Shown piece after piece: positions 7,931 to 17,159 of a DNA stretch of 64,000 nucleotides (positions within the stretch are counted from its first letter, which is position 1; the number at the start of each line of letters is the position of its first letter). This DNA comes from Actinoplanes palleronii (GTDB taxonomy: Bacteria > Actinomycetota > Actinomycetes > Mycobacteriales > Micromonosporaceae). The position numbers and the translations under genes were made by a program. Under the pieces are notes generated by a model, which searched no databases, had not been told where the DNA came from, and was given only the letters and a program-made list of their open reading frames with translations. The stretch lies in contig NZ_BOMS01000026.1 in NCBI RefSeq assembly GCF_016862315.1, positions 124,001-188,000 of the forward strand, given 5' to 3'.

Positions 7931-10132
7931 ATGTCTCGTCAGCACGTGGTCGACATGTGCCGGACCATGCTCGACCGCGGCTACCTGAAGGCCACCGAGG
8001 GCAACGTCTCGGTCCGCGTGCCGGGCCACCAGCTCTACGCCGTCACGCCGAGCAACTACGACTACGACAAGATGCGCGTCGAGGACGTCTGCATCGTCGA
8101 CTTCCAGGGCAAGCACGTGCCGGACGTCGGCGGGGCGGGCGGGCTGGTGCCGTCGATCGAGTGCGGGATGCACGCGAACGTCTACCGCGAACGCCCGGAC
8201 GTCAACGCGATCGTGCACACCCACCAGCCGTACGCGTCGGCGCTGGCGTTCCTGCGCAAGCCGATCCCGGCACTGACCGACGAGCAGGTGCGCTTCCTCG
8301 GCAAAGAGGTCGCGATCATCGACTACGCGCCGTCCGGTACCGGCTTCCTCGCCAAGAACGTGCAGAAGAAGGTGGTGAGCGGGGACAACGCGTTCATCAT
8401 CGCCAACCACGGTGTGGTGGCGCTGGGCACCGACCCGTCCCGCGCGGTGTTCAACATGGCGCTGCTGGAGAAGGTGTCGATCGCCTACCTGATGGCGCTG
8501 ACCAGCGAGGCCGGCAAGGTCTACACGATCCCGGCGACGATCCGCGAGATCGCGTTCAGCAAGCTGAAGAAGGACGAGAAGCGGATCGCCTCGCAGATCG
8601 TCGACGCGGTGGAGCCGGTGCGGGTGCCCGAGGACGAGGAGCTCCCCAGCGTCGCCACGAAGGCGGACATCGCCGAAGCTGCGACCAGCGGCTACATGAT
8701 CAGTGAGTACCTGGACGTCGACGACACCATGCGCCGGCTCAAGGCGCTGGTCTCCCAGCCGATCCGCGGGCTGCGCCACGACGCGCTGCTGGACGTGCTG
8801 AACTACTTCGACACCAAGTGCACCGCCAGCCGGGAGATCACCGAGCGGGCCAAGCTGCGGATCCCCGGCGGGGTGCAGCACAACCTGGCGTTCAACTACC
8901 CGTTCCCGCTCGCCGTCGACCGGGCGCACGGCGCGTACCTGACCGACCGGGACGGCAACGTCTACATCGACTTCCTGCAGGCCGGCGGGCCGACCATCCT
9001 GGGCAGCAACTACGGCCCGGTGAACGAGCAGGTGGCCGCGGTGATCGCGGAGTCCGGGCCGGTCACCGGCCTGTTCCACGAGTACGAGCTGAAGCTCGCC
9101 GAGATCATCAACCAGCACATGCCGCACATCGAGATGTACCGGTCGCTGGGCTCCGGCACCGAGGCCGTGATGGCGGCGGTCCGCGCGGCCCGCGCGAAGA
9201 CCGGCAAGAAGATGGTGATCAAGGTCGGCGGGGCGTACCACGGCTGGTCGGACACCGTCGTCTACGGCCTGCGGGTGCCCGGCAGCTTCCGGATGAACGC
9301 CAAGGGCATCCCGTGGGGCGCCACCGGGCGGACCCGTGAGGCGTTCCCGCACGACCTCGGCACCCTCAAGCGCAAGCTGATCGAGAACCGGGTGCGGGGT
9401 GGCACCGCCGCGGTCATCGTCGAGCCGTTCGGCCCGGAGTCCGGCACCCGGCCGGTGCCGAAGGACTTCAACGCGGCCGTCCGCAAGCTCTGCGACGAGT
9501 TCGGCGCGATGCTGATCTTCGACGAGGTGGTGACCGGGTTCCGGACCGGGATGGGCGGCGCGGCCGGCTACTTCGGGGTGAAACCCGACCTGACCGTGTT
9601 CGGCAAGGCCGTCTCGGGTGGCTACCCGATGGCCGGCGGGGTCGGCGGCAGCGCCGAGGTGATGAGCGTGTTCGGCTCCGGGCTGGACGGCAAGAGCGGC
9701 GCGCACATCCAGGTCGGCGGCACCCTCTCGGCGAACCCGCTGTCCTGCGCGGCCGGGTACTTCGCGATCCAGGAGATGGCCCGGACCAACGCGCCGGTGC
9801 TGGCCGGCCGCGCCGGGGACCGGCTCACCCGCGGGCTGCAGAAGCTGCTCGACAAGTACGGGCTGCCGTACGTGGCGTACAACCAGGGCTCGATCGTGCA
9901 CCTGGAGTGCAGCGGCGTGATGCTGCTCGACATGCGCAACCCGATCAAGCTGTTCAAGGAGAACAAGGCGCGCAAGACGCTGATGGAGCAGATGGGCGCG
10001 GCGTACGCGGCGCACGGCATCATCACCCTCGCCGGTTCCCGGATGTATACCTCGATGGCCGACACCGACGAGGTCATCGACGACGCCCTCACCCGGTTCG
10101 ACCAGGTCTTCGCCCAGGTCGAGGGAGTCTAG
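7931..10132 (+). CDS. Bifunctional class II aldolase / class III aminotransferase-fold fusion
   Basis: 733 residues from ATG 7931 (an in-frame GTG at 7919 is also possible; neither has a strong Shine-Dalgarno). Residues about 1-215 form a class II aldolase/adducin domain: GNVSVR, the zinc-ligand pair VHTHQPYASAL and the third His in IANHGVVALG. After a linker, residues about 300-730 form a glutamate-1-semialdehyde aminomutase-like PLP fold: LGSGTEAVMAAVRAARA, GAYHGWSD, IFDEVVTGFR with the pyridine-N Asp, and the Schiff-base Lys in FGKAVSGGYPMAGG. The fusion suggests channelling of a carbonyl intermediate between aldol cleavage and transamination. The stop overlaps the start of the kinase gene (TAGTG). 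The natural substrate is unknown. Confidence 0.87.
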   Translation: MSRQHVVDMCRTMLDRGYLKATEGNVSVRVPGHQLYAVTPSNYDYDKMRVEDVCIVDFQGKHVPDVGGAGGLVPSIECGMHANVYRERPDVNAIVHTHQPYASALAFLRKPIPALTDEQVRFLGKEVAIIDYAPSGTGFLAKNVQKKVVSGDNAFIIANHGVVALGTDPSRAVFNMALLEKVSIAYLMALTSEAGKVYTIPATIREIAFSKLKKDEKRIASQIVDAVEPVRVPEDEELPSVATKADIAEAATSGYMISEYLDVDDTMRRLKALVSQPIRGLRHDALLDVLNYFDTKCTASREITERAKLRIPGGVQHNLAFNYPFPLAVDRAHGAYLTDRDGNVYIDFLQAGGPTILGSNYGPVNEQVAAVIAESGPVTGLFHEYELKLAEIINQHMPHIEMYRSLGSGTEAVMAAVRAARAKTGKKMVIKVGGAYHGWSDTVVYGLRVPGSFRMNAKGIPWGATGRTREAFPHDLGTLKRKLIENRVRGGTAAVIVEPFGPESGTRPVPKDFNAAVRKLCDEFGAMLIFDEVVTGFRTGMGGAAGYFGVKPDLTVFGKAVSGGYPMAGGVGGSAEVMSVFGSGLDGKSGAHIQVGGTLSANPLSCAAGYFAIQEMARTNAPVLAGRAGDRLTRGLQKLLDKYGLPYVAYNQGSIVHLECSGVMLLDMRNPIKLFKENKARKTLMEQMGAAYAAHGIITLAGSRMYTSMADTDEVIDDALTRFDQVFAQVEGV

Positions 10133-11724
10133 TGCCGACGCCGCCGCAGGTGCTCGCGATCGACCTGGGCACCTCCGGGATGAAGGCCGCCCTGGTCGCC
10201 GCGGACGGCACGGTCACCGGGTGGGCCGAACGCCCGGTGCCGCTGCGGGTGCTGCCCGGCGGTGGCGCCGAACAGGACCCGGTCGCCTGGTGGGACGCGC
10301 TCGCCGAGGTCGTCGCCGACCTCGGGCGGGACTTCCCCGACCACCTGCGCGCGGTGACGACGATCTGCTCCTCGACACAGGGCGAGGGCACCATCGCGGT
10401 GGACACCGCCGGAGAACCGCTCACCCAGTGCATCAGCTGGCTGGACATGCGCGGGGCGGCTCACCTGCGGCGGCAGTTCGGGGGCTTCCCCTCGTACGAT
10501 GGAATCTCGATCTTGAAAATCGCACGGTGGCTGCGGTTGACCGGTGGGATGCCGTCGGTGACCGGGAAGGATCCGGCCGCGCACATGCTCTTCGTGCGCG
10601 ACGAGATGCCCGAGGTGTACGCGCGGACCGCGACGTTCCTGAACGTCCTGGACTGGATCAACCTGAAGCTCACCGGCCGGACGGTCGCGACCGTCGACTC
10701 GATCCTCACCTCCTGGGTCACCGACAACCGCACGGCGACCGACATCCGGTACGCCCCGTCCCTGGTCGCCGCGAGCGGGATCGACCGGGACAAGTTCCCG
10801 CCGATCGTGAAATGCACCGAGGTGATCGGCACGCTCGCCCCCAGCGCCGCCGATCACCTCGGTCTGCCCACGTCCGTCCAGGTGGTGGCCGGCGCGATCG
10901 ACAACACCGCGGCCGCGATCGGGGCCGGTACGGTCCGCGACAACGAACCGCACCTCTACCTGGGCACGTCGTCCTGGATCGCGGCGCACGTGCCGGCCAA
11001 GAAGACCGACGTGACCAGCGGCATCGCGTCCATCCCGTGCGCGCTGCCGGACCGTTACCTGATGACCGCGCTGCAGGCCACCGCGGGCGCGAACCTCACC
11101 TGGCTCCGCGACAAGATCGTCGAGTACGACGACCCGCTGCTCTCCGCCGGCCACATCAGCCGCGACGAGGGCACCATCTTCGACGCCTTCGACAAGATCA
11201 TCCCGTCGGTGCCGGCCGGCGCGGACGGCGTGCTCTACATGCCCTGGCTCTACGGCGAACGCGCACCGGTCGACGACCCGCACCTGCGGGCCGGGTTCCT
11301 GAACATCTCGCTCGAGACGACCCGGTCGGATCTGCTGCGGGCGGTGTTCGAGGGTGTCGCGCTGAACACCCGCTGGATGGCGAAGGCGGTGGACCGCTTC
11401 CTCGGCGCGCCGGTGACGTCACTGGTGATCACCGGCGGGGCCGCGCGGTCCAACTCGTGGTGCCAGATCTTCGCGGACGTGCTCGGCATCGAGATCCGGC
11501 GGGACGCGGATCCGGTGGTGGTCAACGCCCGGGGCGCCGGGTGGATCGGCGCGGTCGGCGCCGGAATGATCGATTTCGCGGACATCTCCGCCCTGGCGAG
11601 GAACAACCACGTGTTCGAGCCGGGCCCGGACCACGCAGTTTATGACGAGATTTATCCGATTTATACGGACCTGCACCAACAGCTGACCCCGATCTACAAA
11701 CGGCTGAACCGGGCCGCCGGCTGA
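10132..11724 (+). CDS. FGGY-family carbohydrate kinase
   Basis: 530 residues with a GTG start that shares one base with the stop of the fusion gene, so the two are translationally coupled. The N-terminal phosphate loop AIDLGTSGMKAALV, the second-domain LYLGTSSWIA, and the adenosine motif ITGGAARSNSWCQIFADVLG are all present, as in xylulose, ribulose and glycerol kinases. It would phosphorylate a small sugar or polyol so that the aldolase domain of the upstream gene can cleave it. No transporter is encoded next to it, so uptake must come from elsewhere. Which sugar is used cannot be read from the sequence. Confidence 0.9.
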   Translation: MPTPPQVLAIDLGTSGMKAALVAADGTVTGWAERPVPLRVLPGGGAEQDPVAWWDALAEVVADLGRDFPDHLRAVTTICSSTQGEGTIAVDTAGEPLTQCISWLDMRGAAHLRRQFGGFPSYDGISILKIARWLRLTGGMPSVTGKDPAAHMLFVRDEMPEVYARTATFLNVLDWINLKLTGRTVATVDSILTSWVTDNRTATDIRYAPSLVAASGIDRDKFPPIVKCTEVIGTLAPSAADHLGLPTSVQVVAGAIDNTAAAIGAGTVRDNEPHLYLGTSSWIAAHVPAKKTDVTSGIASIPCALPDRYLMTALQATAGANLTWLRDKIVEYDDPLLSAGHISRDEGTIFDAFDKIIPSVPAGADGVLYMPWLYGERAPVDDPHLRAGFLNISLETTRSDLLRAVFEGVALNTRWMAKAVDRFLGAPVTSLVITGGAARSNSWCQIFADVLGIEIRRDADPVVVNARGAGWIGAVGAGMIDFADISALARNNHVFEPGPDHAVYDEIYPIYTDLHQQLTPIYKRLNRAAG

Positions 11725-11732
11725 CCGCCGCC

Positions 11733-11776
11733 GGGCGGGGCGGGGTTCAGCGGTGGGCGGGGCGGGGTTCAGCGGT
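11733..11776. repeat. Two perfect 22-bp tandem copies at the 3' end of the helicase gene
   Basis: Positions 11733-11754 and 11755-11776 are identical 22-mers beginning GGGCGGGGCGGGGTTCAGCG. The second copy contains the stop codon and the last codons of the minus-strand helicase gene. The first copy therefore looks like a recent replication-slippage duplicate of the gene end. It fills the space between two convergent genes and needs no other function. Confidence 0.8.
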
Positions 11777-14651
11777 GGGCGGCGATCTCCAGGGCCGCCC
11801 GGCGCACGTCGCCGTGCCAGCGGCTCGGGAACGCGTCCACCAGCCGCCACCCGGCGCGGTGCAGCGCACCCTGCCGCTCCAGATGCGCGGCCGGGCCGTC
11901 CGGGTGGACCGCGCAGAACACTCCGACCGCGTCCGGCGCCGGCCCCGCGCACAGGTCGAGCACCCACGGCCCGACGGTGTAACCCGGCCGGACCGGCACC
12001 CCCAACCGGCCGAGTTCCGCGGCGAGGCTCGCCGCCCAGCCGGACGTCGCGGTTTCCGGCTGGGTGTCAGGGGTGTCTCCGGGGCCCGGAGACACCCCTG
12101 ACGACCAGCCGGGGACCGCGACCGGACCGTCCCCGTGCGCGAGCGGGTGCCCCGCATACCCGAGATAGTCGCCGAGCAGGCCGTCCGGGCCGGTCAGGGA
12201 GCTGAGCATGATGAGCCGGCGGCGGGCTCGGGTGACCATCACGGTGAACAACTGTGGGTCGGTGACGAAGCGGCGGCGGCTCGGGGAGTCCGCGTCGACC
12301 AGGCCGAGCGAGACCACCACCGCGTCCGCCTCGCTGCCCTGGAACGCGTGCACCGTGCCGACCCGCAGCCGCAGCTCCTCGATCCGCTCCGCCGGGACCG
12401 CCGCGACCAGGGCCGCCTCCAGGGCCTCGGCCTGCGCGCGGAACGGGCTGATCACGCCGATCCCCCGGTACCCGGCCGCGGCCAGCTCCTCGACGGCCCG
12501 CAACGCCGCCGCCACCTCGGCCTCGTTCACGCCCTTGACCAGCGCGGACGCCGGGACATGGAGCACGTCGATGGCGTCGGTGGCGTCGGCGAGCGGGGTG
12601 CGGGTCATCACCGATACCTTGCCGGCGTAGAACCGCCGCGCCGGGAAGTCGATCAGGTGCGGGACGCTGCGGTGATGCTCGGCCAGCCAGGTCACCGGGG
12701 CGGCCGCGGTGGCCAGGTCGTAGGTGCTGACCCGCCGGACGTCGAGCCGTTCGTCGGCGCCGTGCCGGTCCAGGACCTGGGTCACGTCGACGTCGCTGAC
12801 GAACGACACGAACCGCAGCTGCCGCGGGTCGCCGACGATCAGCGCGCGCCGGGCCCGGGCCAGCACCGGAGCGGCCCGGATCTGGTCCACGTGCGAGGCC
12901 TCGTCGATCACCACGAGGTCGAACAGGCCGGGTTCCGGTGGCAGCAGGTCCTCGACGTCGGCGACCGTGCCGATCCACAGCGGCAGCGCGCGGACCAGGG
13001 GTGCGGCGTCCATCCGGGCGAGCAGTTCGCGGCGCCGGTTGCGGCCCGCCCGCAGTGCGGTGGCCAGGGCTCCGGCCGCGCGCCGGGCGTCACGGTCCCA
13101 GCGTTCCGCGCTGCCCGCGGCGTTCCGCACCGCGACACCGGCGGCCGTCCGCAGCTCACTCTCCGCGTCGTGCAGGGCCGACCAGCGGGCGGCCAGGTCG
13201 GTGCCGCCGGTCGCGGCGAGGTGGGCGGCGGCACGCTGCGCGGTGGCCGCGGCGAGAGCTTCGATCAACGTCTTTTCCGGTACGTCCGGAGCCGCGCCCA
13301 GCACCCGATACGCCCGGCGCCGAGCCGCCCGGGCACGCCGCCCCGCCCACCACCCGCCCAGCGCCGCAGCGAGCCCCGCGCCGTCCACCCCGTCCCCCGG
13401 CCCACCGTCGGAACCGTCGGGACTCACAGCGGCGCTTGCCAGCAGGGTGCGGACCGCTGCCAGGTCGACGGCGTCGTCGAACGCGCCCGGGACCTCGGCC
13501 GCCAGCTCCGCGAGGAACGGCTCATACCCCGGGAGCTCCGCCGCGTGCCCCTCCCGCTCCAGGTCATCCGTGATCCGGGCGCTCTCCCCGCGTACCCCAT
13601 CGGCAGCGGCCTGGAGCGCCGCATGACCGGAACGGATGACGCCTGCCTCGACCCCCTGATCCGCGCCTGCGGTGAGGTCGGCCTCGAGCCCGGCGCGGCC
13701 GCTCGCGTCGCCGAACAGCACCGGCGGCGGACCCGGATAGCGCGCCAGCAGCCCGGCGAGCACCTCCGCCGCGTGCGGCGACTGCGTCGCCACAAGCACC
13801 GAACCGCCCCGGGCGACCACCTCGAGCGCCGCCGCGACCACCGTGTGGCTCTTGCCGCTGCCCGGTGGCCCGGAGACCACGGTGACCGGTGCTGATCGCG
13901 CCCGGACCACCACCCGGGCCTGCGCGGCGGTCAGCGGCAGCGGGGAGAGCGCCGGCTCGGGATCCTCGGCGCCGGGAGCGGACGGTGAGCCGTAGACGGC
14001 GGTGAGCGCGGTCCCGGTCAGGTCCCGACCGGCCCAGCTGCGCAGGCTGTCGGCGAGGCCGACGCCGAACACGTCCCGGACCACGAACAGCGCCGGCGCC
14101 GCGACCAGCGCCAGCCCGTCCGCCGGGATCCGCTGCTTCGCGCCGATCGTGGCGCCGGCGGTGAACCCGGTGGCGTCGGCGACCGACCGCAGCCAGGCGC
14201 CGCTGCCGATCGCTTCGAGCCAGCCGGGAGTGGCCAGGCCGGGCGCCGACTCGAACGCGGCGGCCAGTTCCCGGTCCTCGACCAGCGGGGTGACCTCGAC
14301 GTCGCCGGCCGGGACGACCTTGTACCCCAGCAGCGAGCGTTCCAGGTGCACCGGCTGGCTGAGCAGCGGCACCCGCACCTTGCGCGGTTTGCCGTCGACC
14401 TCCACCCGGCCGGCCAGGAAGCCCCAGCCGCGGTGCAGGATCCGCTCCTCGCGGTGCAGCGCGTCCAGGGCGGCCAGCCGCTCGACGGCAGCCTGGCGCG
14501 GCGCCTTCTCCGCGGTCTCCAGCCAGACCAGCGGCTGCGAGCCCCGGGTCACGTCCAGGGTCCGCTCGGCGGCGGCCGGGGCCAGCTCGGCAAGCACGGC
14601 GAGTACGGTCCGCGGCAGCATCGGATGCGAGGTTACCGGGCCGGACCACAC
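11769..14651 (-). CDS. SF1 (UPF1-like) helicase with nuclease-like C-terminal domain
   Basis: 960 residues. After about 240 N-terminal residues without a motif I recognise, Walker A is TVVSGPPGSGKSH (near residue 262) and Walker B/DEAD-like is LVVIDEASHVDQI (near 580). Motif III-like GDPRQLRFVSFV follows, and motifs V/VI are VGTVHAFQGSEADAVVVSLG and FTVMVTRARRRLIML. The last 75 residues (VRPGYTVGPWVLDLCA, then CAVHPDGPAAHLERQGALH, ending with a Trp/Arg-rich segment) resemble the Vsr/DUF559-like endonuclease module often fused to such helicases. A role in DNA repair or foreign-DNA restriction is plausible. An alternative ATG lies ten codons downstream. It stands alone, convergent with the kinase gene. 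Confidence 0.82.
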   Translation of the reverse strand: MWSGPVTSHPMLPRTVLAVLAELAPAAAERTLDVTRGSQPLVWLETAEKAPRQAAVERLAALDALHREERILHRGWGFLAGRVEVDGKPRKVRVPLLSQPVHLERSLLGYKVVPAGDVEVTPLVEDRELAAAFESAPGLATPGWLEAIGSGAWLRSVADATGFTAGATIGAKQRIPADGLALVAAPALFVVRDVFGVGLADSLRSWAGRDLTGTALTAVYGSPSAPGAEDPEPALSPLPLTAAQARVVVRARSAPVTVVSGPPGSGKSHTVVAAALEVVARGGSVLVATQSPHAAEVLAGLLARYPGPPPVLFGDASGRAGLEADLTAGADQGVEAGVIRSGHAALQAAADGVRGESARITDDLEREGHAAELPGYEPFLAELAAEVPGAFDDAVDLAAVRTLLASAAVSPDGSDGGPGDGVDGAGLAAALGGWWAGRRARAARRRAYRVLGAAPDVPEKTLIEALAAATAQRAAAHLAATGGTDLAARWSALHDAESELRTAAGVAVRNAAGSAERWDRDARRAAGALATALRAGRNRRRELLARMDAAPLVRALPLWIGTVADVEDLLPPEPGLFDLVVIDEASHVDQIRAAPVLARARRALIVGDPRQLRFVSFVSDVDVTQVLDRHGADERLDVRRVSTYDLATAAAPVTWLAEHHRSVPHLIDFPARRFYAGKVSVMTRTPLADATDAIDVLHVPASALVKGVNEAEVAAALRAVEELAAAGYRGIGVISPFRAQAEALEAALVAAVPAERIEELRLRVGTVHAFQGSEADAVVVSLGLVDADSPSRRRFVTDPQLFTVMVTRARRRLIMLSSLTGPDGLLGDYLGYAGHPLAHGDGPVAVPGWSSGVSPGPGDTPDTQPETATSGWAASLAAELGRLGVPVRPGYTVGPWVLDLCAGPAPDAVGVFCAVHPDGPAAHLERQGALHRAGWRLVDAFPSRWHGDVRRAALEIAAHR

Positions 14652-14660
14652 CGGCCGGGC

Positions 14661-14808
14661 TCAACCGTGGCGCGCACGCTGCCGGGTCCAGCCGATCAGG
14701 CCCTCGACGAGCCGGGCGCAGGCGGCCGCGCCCGCCGGGTCCCCGGCCCGCGGTCGTCAGCAGCGCGCCGGCCTCGTGCAGGCCCCCGAGCAGACGATGT
14801 AACGCCAC
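14661..14808 (-). pseudogene. Possible small frameshifted gene remnant
   Basis: On the minus strand a GTG at 14806-14808 opens a stretch rich in Leu, Ala and His (LHRLLGGLHEAGALL). About 30 residues from a second frame (AGAAACARLVEGLIGW, ending RARHG and TGA at 14661-14663) would complete a plausible helical protein of about 48 residues if one indel near 14750 is allowed. The composition looks protein-like, but there is no family match and no Shine-Dalgarno. It lies in the 240-bp gap between the helicase start and the nuclease promoter, where I see nothing else. Confidence 0.2.
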
Positions 14809-14855
14809 GGGGCCGCGCCTTCACAGCGCGGCAGTTCCGGGGATCACGGGCCCAC

Positions 14856-14885
14856 TTGTCACGGGTGCCTGGTCGTACGTACAGT
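14856..14885 (+). promoter_or_regulatory. Sigma-70-like promoter of the Rpn-like nuclease gene (leaderless)
   Basis: The -35 hexamer TTGTCA (14856-14861) and the -10 hexamer TACAGT (14880-14885) are 18 bp apart, and the gene's ATG follows only 6 nt after the -10. This geometry predicts a transcript starting at or next to the start codon. There is no Shine-Dalgarno. Confidence 0.65.
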
Positions 14886-14891
14886 GGTCTC

Positions 14892-15818
14892 ATGTCACCC
14901 ACCTCGCACGAAAGTGGCGACATGCCGGGCAGTGCTGACACCAGCCACGCCGGCCCGGCACGGACCCGGGAAGCCGCCCGGGACTACGACGGCCTTTACA
15001 AGGCGTTACTGGCGGCGCACCCCCAGGACGCGCTACGACTGCTGTGCCAGGTCGAGGCCGACGATCGCGCCGTGATCGTCGACGGGCCGACCGAGCAGAC
15101 CCGGCAGCGCAGCATGCAGCGCGACAAGGTATTCATCGTCTCCCGGCCGGACGGCCACGTCGACGTGCATCACATCGAAGTACAGGTGAAACGGACCGAT
15201 GACTTCCAGGTACGGATGGTGGCGTACTGGGCGGGACTGGCAGGCAAATACGACGAGCCCGGTCACCGCATCCACCAGACCGTGGTGTGGCCGGTCGGCG
15301 GCGGCTACCCCGGCTCCTTCCAACGGGACCGCCTGAGCCTGGAATACCACTCGGTGAACGTCCCTGACGACCTCGACCCGGAGGCGCTGCTGGGGAGTCC
15401 GCTCGCCCCGCTCGTGCTGTGGTCGAGCCGCCGGCCGACCGATTTCGCCGACCGGATCGCCGGGCGGATCGGCGAGCTGCCGAGCCGCGAGCAACAGTTG
15501 GTTCTCGTCGACCTTTGTATGCTGGCCGAACAGGGTCTCGCAGCTCAGGTCGTGACGGCGTTGAGGAGCAGAGGAATGGGCAACGTTCTCGAAGGAACGG
15601 ACATCGGCCGCGAGATCGCTCAGAAGAACCTGAAGCGAGGCCGCGAAGAAGGACTCGAACAGGGCCTGGTGCGCTCGATGCGGCTGATGCTGCAGAACCG
15701 GTTCGGCGACTTCCCCGGCCTTGACGAGCTGGCGAGCAAACTCGTGGCCGACGACCACGACGCCAACGTTGCGAAGGTCGTCAGCGGCGCTCCCCTGGAA
15801 GAACTCCAGCAGCCCTGA
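14892..15818 (+). CDS. Rpn/PD-(D/E)XK nuclease-family protein
   Basis: 308 residues. The core near residues 60-110 (DRAVIVDGPTEQTRQRSMQR, then VDVHHIEVQVKRTDDF) fits the recombination-promoting nuclease/transposase-like fold, in which an acidic residue and an E-x-Q/K pair form the metal site. The rest is helical, with LDPEALLGSPLAPLVLW and a GREEGLEQGLVRSMRLMLQNRFGDFP-type C-terminal segment that is common in these proteins. It would be a DNA endonuclease. Such genes are often mobile or defence-linked and occur as paralogue families. The start is fixed by the promoter immediately upstream. The stop lies 9 bp from the convergent conservon GTPase gene. Confidence 0.75.
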   Translation: MSPTSHESGDMPGSADTSHAGPARTREAARDYDGLYKALLAAHPQDALRLLCQVEADDRAVIVDGPTEQTRQRSMQRDKVFIVSRPDGHVDVHHIEVQVKRTDDFQVRMVAYWAGLAGKYDEPGHRIHQTVVWPVGGGYPGSFQRDRLSLEYHSVNVPDDLDPEALLGSPLAPLVLWSSRRPTDFADRIAGRIGELPSREQQLVLVDLCMLAEQGLAAQVVTALRSRGMGNVLEGTDIGREIAQKNLKRGREEGLEQGLVRSMRLMLQNRFGDFPGLDELASKLVADDHDANVAKVVSGAPLEELQQP

Positions 15819-15827
15819 CCACGATGT

Positions 15828-16421
15828 CTAGTGGACGGTCGCGCGTTCCAGGCGCTGGGTGAGGACGCGTTCGGTCAGCGAGACCAGGACCAGCTTGACC
15901 GAGTCGCGGCGGCGGGCGTCGCACTCCACCAGGGGCAGTTCGAGGTCCAGGCCGAGCGCCTCGCGGATCTCGGTGTGCTCGAAGCGGCGCGCCCCGTCAA
16001 ACGTGTTCACGCCGATGATGAACGGGATGTCGTGGTCCTCGAAGTAGTCGATGGCCGGGAAGCAGTCCTCGATCCGCCGCGTGTCGACCAGCACGATCGC
16101 GCCGAGCGCCCCGTCGACCAGGTCGTCCCAGAGGAACGCGAACCGGTCCTGCCCGGGCGTGCCGAACAGGTAGAGCAGCAGCGCGTCGTCGAGCGTGATC
16201 CGGCCGAAGTCGAGCGCGACGGTGGTCGTGGTCTTGCCGGAGACCCCGGACGTGTCGTCGATGCCGATCGACTTCTCGGTCATCTCGGCCTCGGTGACCA
16301 GCGGTTCGATCTCGGAGACCGCGCCGACGAACGTGGTCTTGCCGACACCGAAACCGCCGCTGATCACGATCTTGACGGCGACCGGCGCCGGCGCCGTGAG
16401 TGTTTCAGAGCGCCCGAACAC
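15828..16421 (-). CDS. cvnD: Conservon GTPase (CvnD-like)
   Basis: 197 residues of the bacterial Ras-like/MglA-type GTPase family found at the end of conservons. The P-loop is SGGFGVGKTTFVGAVSE, the switch region DFGRI is followed by LYLFGTPGQDRFAFLWDDL, and the guanine-specificity loop is GVNTFDGA. With the kinase, roadblock and DUF742 proteins it is thought to form a membrane-associated complex resembling a G-protein-coupled system that affects development or metabolism. It starts 17 bp inside the DUF742 gene, as usual for this arrangement. The final gene of the operon. Confidence 0.93.
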   Translation of the reverse strand: MFGRSETLTAPAPVAVKIVISGGFGVGKTTFVGAVSEIEPLVTEAEMTEKSIGIDDTSGVSGKTTTTVALDFGRITLDDALLLYLFGTPGQDRFAFLWDDLVDGALGAIVLVDTRRIEDCFPAIDYFEDHDIPFIIGVNTFDGARRFEHTEIREALGLDLELPLVECDARRRDSVKLVLVSLTERVLTQRLERATVH

Positions 16422-16737
16422 GATCCCGGATCCTTTCGATCAGTGCGAAGGACAATTCGGCAGGCGCGTCCTCGACGAGGACGTACCCCTCGGTGACCAG
16501 GTCACCGACGATCACCCGGACCACGCCCAGCGGCACGGTCAGCGCCGACGCCAGGTCGGCGATCGACTTCGGCGTCTGGCACAGCTCGACGATCCGGCGC
16601 GATTCGAACCGCAGCGGCGCGGAGAGCGCGGCCCGGGACGCGTGCAGCTGGGTCTCGATCCGCAGGCCGTCGCGCATCGGCTCGGTCCGCCCGTTGGTGA
16701 TCATGAAGGGGCGGACGATCGGATCCGGTTCGTTCAT
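16405..16737 (-). CDS. cvnC: Conservon DUF742 protein (CvnC-like)
   Basis: 110 residues, slightly short for the family. The winged-helix-like core is visible as RRIVELCQTPKSIADLASAL, LGVVRVIVGDLVTEGYV and a C-terminal FALIERIRDRVRAL. DUF742 proteins occur only beside the roadblock and GTPase partners of conservons. The ATG shares ATGA with the stop of the roadblock gene, so the two are translationally coupled. Confidence 0.92.
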   Translation of the reverse strand: MNEPDPIVRPFMITNGRTEPMRDGLRIETQLHASRAALSAPLRFESRRIVELCQTPKSIADLASALTVPLGVVRVIVGDLVTEGYVLVEDAPAELSFALIERIRDRVRAL

Positions 16738-17159
16738 CGCGGCAGGCTCTGCCGGGACTCGGCGATCAGCGCGGGGGTCAGCAGGTCACCGAACCGCTCG
16801 GCGAGCTTGGCGATCTCGTAGCCGACCAGTCCCGGGTCGCTGTCGCCGCCGGCCATCACGCCCAGGCAGCTGCCGCCCGGGATCACCGAGATGATCAGGA
16901 AGCCCCGGCGCATCTCGATCATGATGAGTTTGAGGCCGTCGAACTCGTACCGGCGCGACGCGGTGCGGGCCAGGCTGGCCATGCTGGACACGATCGCGGC
17001 GAGCTGGTCCGCCTCGGCCCGGCTCAGCCCGTCCGACCCGGCGATCAGCAGCCCGTCCGAGGAGACCGCCACGGCGTCGCGGACACCGTCGGTCTGGTGG
17101 ACGAAGTTGCCCAGCATCCAGTTGAACTGGTGCCGGTCGGCGGGCGCTTCCACGCTCAT
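16734..17159 (-). CDS. cvnB: Conservon roadblock/LC7 protein (CvnB-like)
   Basis: 141 residues with the roadblock fold: FNWMLGNFVHQTDGVRDAVA, VSSDGLLIAGSDGLSR, the Leu/Ala-rich helix and a GFLIISVIPGGSCLGVMAGG strand pair. Roadblock proteins are regulatory partners of small GTPases. The start at 17157-17159 overlaps the stop of the sensor kinase gene as ATGA, and its own stop overlaps the DUF742 start in the same way. The start is thus fixed by coupling to both neighbours. Confidence 0.94.
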   Translation of the reverse strand: MSVEAPADRHQFNWMLGNFVHQTDGVRDAVAVSSDGLLIAGSDGLSRAEADQLAAIVSSMASLARTASRRYEFDGLKLIMIEMRRGFLIISVIPGGSCLGVMAGGDSDPGLVGYEIAKLAERFGDLLTPALIAESRQSLPR

